NCBI RefSeq assembly: GCF_030464885.1
Contig: NZ_JALPRJ010000028.1
Location: 1 to 64,000, forward strand
Source: Caballeronia sp. SEWSISQ10-4 2
Lineage (GTDB): Bacteria; Pseudomonadota; Gammaproteobacteria; Burkholderiales; Burkholderiaceae
Direction of reading: 5' to 3'
DNA length: 64,000 nucleotides
A model generated the notes under the pieces. It was not told where the DNA came from and ran no database searches. It saw only the letters and a program-made list of their open reading frames with translations. Below, piece after piece: positions 59,577-64,000 of this stretch (its first letter is position 1; every line of letters begins with the position of its first letter). The position numbers and the translations under genes are program-made.

Positions 59577-62500
59577 ATGAACATTTCCCGCTTCTGCATC
59601 GACCGGCCGATTTTCGCAGCGGTCATCTCGATTGTCATCACGCTCGGTGGTACGTTGGCGATGCTCGGTCTGCCAATTTCGCAGTATCCGGATATCACCC
59701 CGCCCCAGATCACGATTTCCGCCACTTACCCCGGTGCGACCGGGGACGTCGTCGCAAACAATGTCGCGGCCCCGATCGAACAACAAGTCAACGGTGCGGA
59801 CAACATGATCTACATGAACTCGTCGAGTTCATCGACGGGGAACTTTACGCTCAACGTTTATTTCCAGATCGGCACCAACCCCGAGCTTGCGCAGGTCGAT
59901 GTACAGAACCGCGTGAACCTGGCGTTACCGCAATTGCCGCAGTCGGTGCAGGCGCAGGGCATCCAGGTGCAGAAAAAGTCGTCGGCGTTCATGATCGTCA
60001 TCGCCATCTATTCGCCTACGGACCGCTACGACCCGACCTACATCGCCAACTACGCGAACATCTACGTGCTCGATGCGCTCAAGCGCATTCCCGGCGCCAA
60101 TCAGTCGGCCATCTTCGGCACGCCGGACTACGCGATGCGCATCTGGCTCAAACCCGACCGCATGGCGCAACTCGGCGTCACGGCCTCCGACGTGCAGAGG
60201 GCCGTATCCAACCAGAACCAGCAGTTCGCGGTTGGCAGCATCGGCCAGTCGCCGACCGGCACGCCGGTCGAGCAGTCATTTGCGGTGACGACCACCGGCC
60301 GACTGAGCGATCCGGCCGAGTTCGATAACATCATCATTCGCGCGGCGAGCGGGAACGCGGCGATCGTGCGTCTCAGGGACATCGGCCGGGCGCAGCTCGG
60401 TCAGAAGGACTACTCGATCCGCAGCAAGTTTCAGGGCAAGCCGGCGACGATCATCGCTGTGTACCAGCAACCAGGCGCGAATGCGCTCGACGTGTCCAAG
60501 CAGGTGCACGCAACACTGCAGGAGATGAAAAAGTCCTTTCCCGAGGGCATGGATTACGAGATCGCGATGGACACGACTGACTTCACGCGTGCGTCGATCA
60601 CGGATGTCATTCACACCTTCTTCGAAGCGCTCGTGCTGGTCGTGATCGTGGTCTACGTATTCCTGCAGAGCTTCCGTGCCACATTGATTCCAGTGATCGC
60701 GGTGCCGGTGTCGATTCTCGGAACCTTCATGGGCATGCTCGCCCTGGGCTTTTCGATCAACATGCTCACGCTGTTCGGCATGGTGCTGGCCATCGGCATC
60801 GTGGTGGATGACGCAATCGTCGTGGTCGAAAACGTCGAACGGAACATGACCGTCCACAAGCTGAGTCCGAAGGACGCCGCCAAACGAGCGATGGACGAGG
60901 TCTCCGGCCCGGTCGTGGCGATCGTGCTCGTGTTGTGCGCGGTGTTCGTGCCGGTGGCGTTCCTTGGCGGCATCACGGGACAACTGTATAAGCAGTTCGC
61001 CATCACGATCGCGATCTCCGTGGTGTTCTCGGGACTGGTGGCGCTTACGCTGTCGCCGGCGCTGGCAGCCTTGCTGCTGAAACCCGGGCACCATGAAAAG
61101 AAGGGCTTTTTCAGATGGTTCGACAACGCGTTCGGACGGATGACCTCCGGCTATACGCGCACGGTCAGGCTGGTTATCAAGCGTTTCGTGGTGGCCCTGT
61201 TGCTGTTTGCCGGGATGATCGCGCTCGCGGTCGTCATGATGAGGTCGATCCCGACTTCATTTCTCCCGCCGGAGGACCAGGGCTACCTGCTCGGCGCGGT
61301 CATCATGCCGGACGCCGCAAGTCTTGATCGCACGGGGGCCGTGTCGCAGCGCGTCACTGACTACTTCATGAAGCAGCCGGCGGTGAGTAGCGTCACGATA
61401 GTCGATGGGTTCAGCCTGCTCGACAGCCAGAACAAGAACAACGCGTCGACATTTTTTATCGGCTTCAAGAGCTTCGACGAGCGCTACAAGTTTGCCAACA
61501 TCAAGACGCAGAACGCACGCGCCGTCCTGATCGGTGCATACGAAAATCTCTCGAAGGTGAAGGAGGGGGTCATCCTGCCGGTCAACCCCCCGTCGATTCC
61601 GGGACTCGGAACGACAGGCGGCACGGAGATGTGGATTCAGAGCAAAGGGGACGCCACCATCCCTCAACTCGCGGGCGTGGTGAGCGACTTCCTGGCAAAG
61701 GCGAAACAGCGGCCCGAACTGGCTCGGGTCACCTCGACGTTCAATGCGTCGTCCCAGCAACTGCTGGCAAATGTTGACCGGGACAAGGCGGAAACGCTGG
61801 GGGTTCCGATCGAGGAAGTGTACAGCGCGATGCAGACCATGTTCGGCTCGCTGTACGTGTCGCAGTTCAACCGGTCCAGCCGGCTGTGGCAGGTCATCCT
61901 GCAAGCGGAGCCGTCGTACCGGCTCAAGCCTCAGGACCTCGACCAGATTTATGTGCGTAGCAAGACCGGCAGCATGGTCCCGCTCAAAGCCGTGGTAACC
62001 ACGAAATACGTGACCGGTCCGGATCTGGTGACGCGCTTCAACAATTTTCCTGCTGTCAAGGTTACGGCCAACGCCGCGCCAGGCTACAGCTCGGGACAGG
62101 TTCTCTCCACGCTTGACGAGGTCGCCCGTGAGGTGATGCCGCCGGGTTACGACGTCGGGTGGAGCGGCGAAGCGTACGAAGCAAGACAGGCTGGCGGCAC
62201 CTCCAGTCTCGTGTTCGTGTTCGGCCTGATCATGGTGTTCCTGATTCTCGCCGCGCAATACGAGAAGTGGAGCTTGCCGGTGGGCGTACTGATGGCTGTG
62301 CCGTTCGCACTTTTTGGTGCGTTGCTCGCCATCTTGCTGCGCGGTCTCGAGAACGACGTCTACTTCCAGATCGGCCTGACGATGCTGGTTGCACTGGCCG
62401 CAAAGAACGCGATCCTGATCTTCGAGTTCGCGGTGCTGAACCGCGAGTCGGGCGAGTCGGTCTACGACGCCGCGGTGACGGCGGCAACAGAACGGCTGCG

Positions 62501-62789
62501 CCCGATCGTGATGACGTCCCTGGCCTTCATCCTGGGTTGCGTGCCGCTGGCTATTGCCACTGGCGCGTCGGCGAACAGCCGGCATTCGATTGGCACCGGC
62601 GTGATCGGCGGCATGCTTGGCGCCACGGTGATCGCGGTGTTCTTCATCCCGATGTTTTTCTACGTGCTCGAATCCATGTCGGAGAGGAGGGGCGGCGGCA
62701 AGAAGACCCCGGATCCTACGGCGAGCCCGCCGGATCCGGGTGCTGGCGCCCCGACGGCAACGCCGTCTGCCAGACGCGAGGGCGACTGA
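59577..62789 (+). CDS. RND multidrug efflux pump (HAE1 family)
   Basis: 1070 residues, typical of AcrB/MexF-type pumps. The start MNISRFCIDRPIFAAVISIV, the proton-relay segment GIVVDDAIVVVENVERNM (TM4, Asp pair near 410) and the repeated TM11 motif GVLMAVPFALFGALLAIL are present, with two large periplasmic loops (about 35-335 and 560-870). It should export antibiotics, solvents or dyes by proton antiport. It begins 12 bp after the adaptor gene and ends in a Pro/Gly-rich tail (GGGKKTPDPTASPPDPGAGA). Substrate range cannot be told from sequence. Confidence 0.96.
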   Translation: MNISRFCIDRPIFAAVISIVITLGGTLAMLGLPISQYPDITPPQITISATYPGATGDVVANNVAAPIEQQVNGADNMIYMNSSSSSTGNFTLNVYFQIGTNPELAQVDVQNRVNLALPQLPQSVQAQGIQVQKKSSAFMIVIAIYSPTDRYDPTYIANYANIYVLDALKRIPGANQSAIFGTPDYAMRIWLKPDRMAQLGVTASDVQRAVSNQNQQFAVGSIGQSPTGTPVEQSFAVTTTGRLSDPAEFDNIIIRAASGNAAIVRLRDIGRAQLGQKDYSIRSKFQGKPATIIAVYQQPGANALDVSKQVHATLQEMKKSFPEGMDYEIAMDTTDFTRASITDVIHTFFEALVLVVIVVYVFLQSFRATLIPVIAVPVSILGTFMGMLALGFSINMLTLFGMVLAIGIVVDDAIVVVENVERNMTVHKLSPKDAAKRAMDEVSGPVVAIVLVLCAVFVPVAFLGGITGQLYKQFAITIAISVVFSGLVALTLSPALAALLLKPGHHEKKGFFRWFDNAFGRMTSGYTRTVRLVIKRFVVALLLFAGMIALAVVMMRSIPTSFLPPEDQGYLLGAVIMPDAASLDRTGAVSQRVTDYFMKQPAVSSVTIVDGFSLLDSQNKNNASTFFIGFKSFDERYKFANIKTQNARAVLIGAYENLSKVKEGVILPVNPPSIPGLGTTGGTEMWIQSKGDATIPQLAGVVSDFLAKAKQRPELARVTSTFNASSQQLLANVDRDKAETLGVPIEEVYSAMQTMFGSLYVSQFNRSSRLWQVILQAEPSYRLKPQDLDQIYVRSKTGSMVPLKAVVTTKYVTGPDLVTRFNNFPAVKVTANAAPGYSSGQVLSTLDEVAREVMPPGYDVGWSGEAYEARQAGGTSSLVFVFGLIMVFLILAAQYEKWSLPVGVLMAVPFALFGALLAILLRGLENDVYFQIGLTMLVALAAKNAILIFEFAVLNRESGESVYDAAVTAATERLRPIVMTSLAFILGCVPLAIATGASANSRHSIGTGVIGGMLGATVIAVFFIPMFFYVLESMSERRGGGKKTPDPTASPPDPGAGAPTATPSARREGD

Positions 62790-62790
62790 C

Positions 62791-64000
62791 ATGCGCACCT
62801 CTTATCTCTCGCTAGTTGCCTTGCTTGCGCTTAGCGGCTGCCTGCTCGGACCGAACTATGAGCGGCCGGCCGTCGATGCACCGCCCGCATTCCGCTTTGC
62901 CGAGTCGGACGCGAAAGCGCTCGTCAATACAGCGTGGTGGGAGCAGTTTCAGGATCCGGCGTTGAACGCGTTGATCGCCACGGCGCTGGCCGATAACAAG
63001 GATGTGAAGATCGCGGCGGCCCGCGTCGAACAGTTTCTCGGGCAGTTCGTGACCACGCGCTCGCAATTGTTCCCGCAGGTGGCGGCAGGGTTCGACGCGC
63101 AACGCCAGCGCGTGCCGCTCGGCTCGACGCAGTTGCCGCCGGGTGTTGGCCCGGTGTTCAACCAGTTCCAGGCGACGCTCTCCGCGTCCTGGGAAATCGA
63201 TTTTTTCGGCAAGCTGCGCCGTCAGACGGAGGCCGCGCGGGCGAACCTGCTCGCGAGCGAGGAAGGCCGGCGCGCGACGATCCTGACGCTGGTGGCATCG
63301 GTGGCGTCGTCGTATGTGAACCTGCTGTCGCTCGACCGGCAACTCGATATTGCGAAGTCAACGGTCGCGAGCCGTGCGGCTTCCGTCCATGTGTTCCAGT
63401 TACGCTTCTCGGGTGGAGAAGTTTCCCAGATGGAGCTGGCGCAGAGCCAGTCGGAATACCAGGCCTCGCTCGCAACCATTCCGCAGATCGAGTTGCAGAT
63501 CGCGCAGCAGGAGGACGCGTTGTCCATCTTGCTTGGGCACAACCCCGGGGTCATTGCGCGCGACCGTGAACTGGACGACCTGGCGCTGCCTGCCGTGCCC
63601 GCAGGGCTGCCGTCCGAATTGCTTGAACGCCGTCCCGACCTGCGTCAGGCCGAGCAAGACCTGATTGCCGCGAACGCGTTGATCGGCGCGGCGCGTGCGC
63701 TCTATTTTCCGTCGATCTCGCTCACCGGTCTGTTCGGCTCCGCGAGCGGACAGTTCTCTTCGCTTTTCACCGGGCCGACGCGCGTATGGTCCTATGCCGG
63801 AGCAGTGACGCTGCCGATCTTCACCGCGGGCAGCATCGGCGGTCAGGTGAAGCAGGCTGAAGCGCAGCAGCAACAAGCGCTGTTTCAATATCAGAAGGCA
63901 ATTCAGGTCGCCTTCCAGGAAGTCGCCGACGCGCTCGTGTCGCTGCAGAAAACGCGAGAGCAGCTCGTGGTGCAGGGCAGTCAGGTCGATGCGCTACGCA
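62791..64000 (+). CDS. Outer-membrane efflux lipoprotein (NodT/OprM type), truncated by the window edge
   Basis: The ATG at 62791 opens a frame that stays open to the end of the window (403 codons, of an expected 460-500). The signal peptide MRTSYLSLVALLALSGC ends in a lipobox (LSGC), so it is lipid-anchored. Family marks are WWEQFQDPALNALIATAL, FGKLRRQTEAARANLLASEEG and the ISLTGLFGSASGQFSSLF repeat. It forms the trimeric outer-membrane channel for the pump encoded just upstream, and starts one base after that gene's stop codon. Confidence 0.95.
   Translation, partial: MRTSYLSLVALLALSGCLLGPNYERPAVDAPPAFRFAESDAKALVNTAWWEQFQDPALNALIATALADNKDVKIAAARVEQFLGQFVTTRSQLFPQVAAGFDAQRQRVPLGSTQLPPGVGPVFNQFQATLSASWEIDFFGKLRRQTEAARANLLASEEGRRATILTLVASVASSYVNLLSLDRQLDIAKSTVASRAASVHVFQLRFSGGEVSQMELAQSQSEYQASLATIPQIELQIAQQEDALSILLGHNPGVIARDRELDDLALPAVPAGLPSELLERRPDLRQAEQDLIAANALIGAARALYFPSISLTGLFGSASGQFSSLFTGPTRVWSYAGAVTLPIFTAGSIGGQVKQAEAQQQQALFQYQKAIQVAFQEVADALVSLQKTREQLVVQGSQVDALR

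Noticed and set aside
1..64000. CRISPR arrays, insertion sequences, tRNA or rRNA genes
   Set aside because: No regularly spaced repeats, transposase motifs, terminal inverted repeats with a transposase, or cloverleaf sequences were seen.

Overview
The window is GC-rich, densely coded DNA from a beta-proteobacterium, most likely Burkholderiales (Paraburkholderia/Burkholderia-like). The evidence is gene style: many LysR, ABC and MFS catabolic cassettes, a NorR-Hmp pair of Ralstonia/Burkholderia type, an RND pump with a NodT-type lipoprotein, and a hairpin repeat at the left edge that resembles one scattered through Burkholderia genomes. I see no rRNA, tRNA, CRISPR array, insertion sequence or phage gene. 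The layout is that of a secondary replicon or variable chromosomal region made of many short regulated operons.

Layout. (1) 0.2-9.1 kb: a CoA-thioester catabolic operon on the minus strand (class III CoA transferase, acyl-CoA dehydrogenase, two hotdog hydratase subunits, small dimeric alpha/beta barrel-like protein) beside a LysR regulator, with a divergent operon for polar amino-acid-type ABC uptake, a DHDPS-family lyase and a tautomerase. (2) 9.1-21.4 kb: a reactive-nitrogen neighbourhood. It holds norR and hmp with three NorR boxes, an IHF site and a sigma-54-like promoter, then CLC and HPP transporters with CBS domains, a small secreted/cupredoxin/ECF sigma operon with a broken sigma reading frame, and a sigma-54-driven nitrate sensor plus NarK-type transporter. 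(3) 22.3-33.1 kb: small hypothetical genes, TetR with an Old Yellow Enzyme, AraC with a cupin, an ABC exporter, a chemoreceptor, a diguanylate cyclase and a lipoprotein. (4) 33.2-40.9 kb: an amide/nitrile-type operon of nitrilase, five-component branched-chain-type ABC importer (one permease fused to its ATPase), AmiC and AmiR. (5) 41.0-47.5 kb: LysR, a metallo-beta-lactamase-fold hydrolase, an MFS transporter and an AstE-like deacylase, then a TAXI binding protein. (6) 47.6-58.2 kb: envelope and secreted proteins around a PAS kinase/FixJ-type two-component system. (7) 58.3-64.0 kb: an RND efflux operon whose outer-membrane gene runs off the right edge.

The strongest regulatory findings are two leaders that look like targets of ANTAR-domain antiterminators. 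One (33229-33393) precedes the operon that encodes its own ANTAR protein (AmiR) and AmiC. The other (18973-19139) lies between a consensus sigma-54 promoter and the nitrate sensor/NarK genes. Each has two hairpins with A-x-x-G-x-x hexanucleotide loops (AACGAT and AACGGC; AACGGA and AACGGC) followed by an intrinsic terminator that competes with the second hairpin. A third signal is a palindrome, TTGGACC-N2-GGTCCAA, present three times around the FixJ-type two-component genes and nowhere else that I noticed. All functional statements rest on reading motifs by eye; no database search was run.
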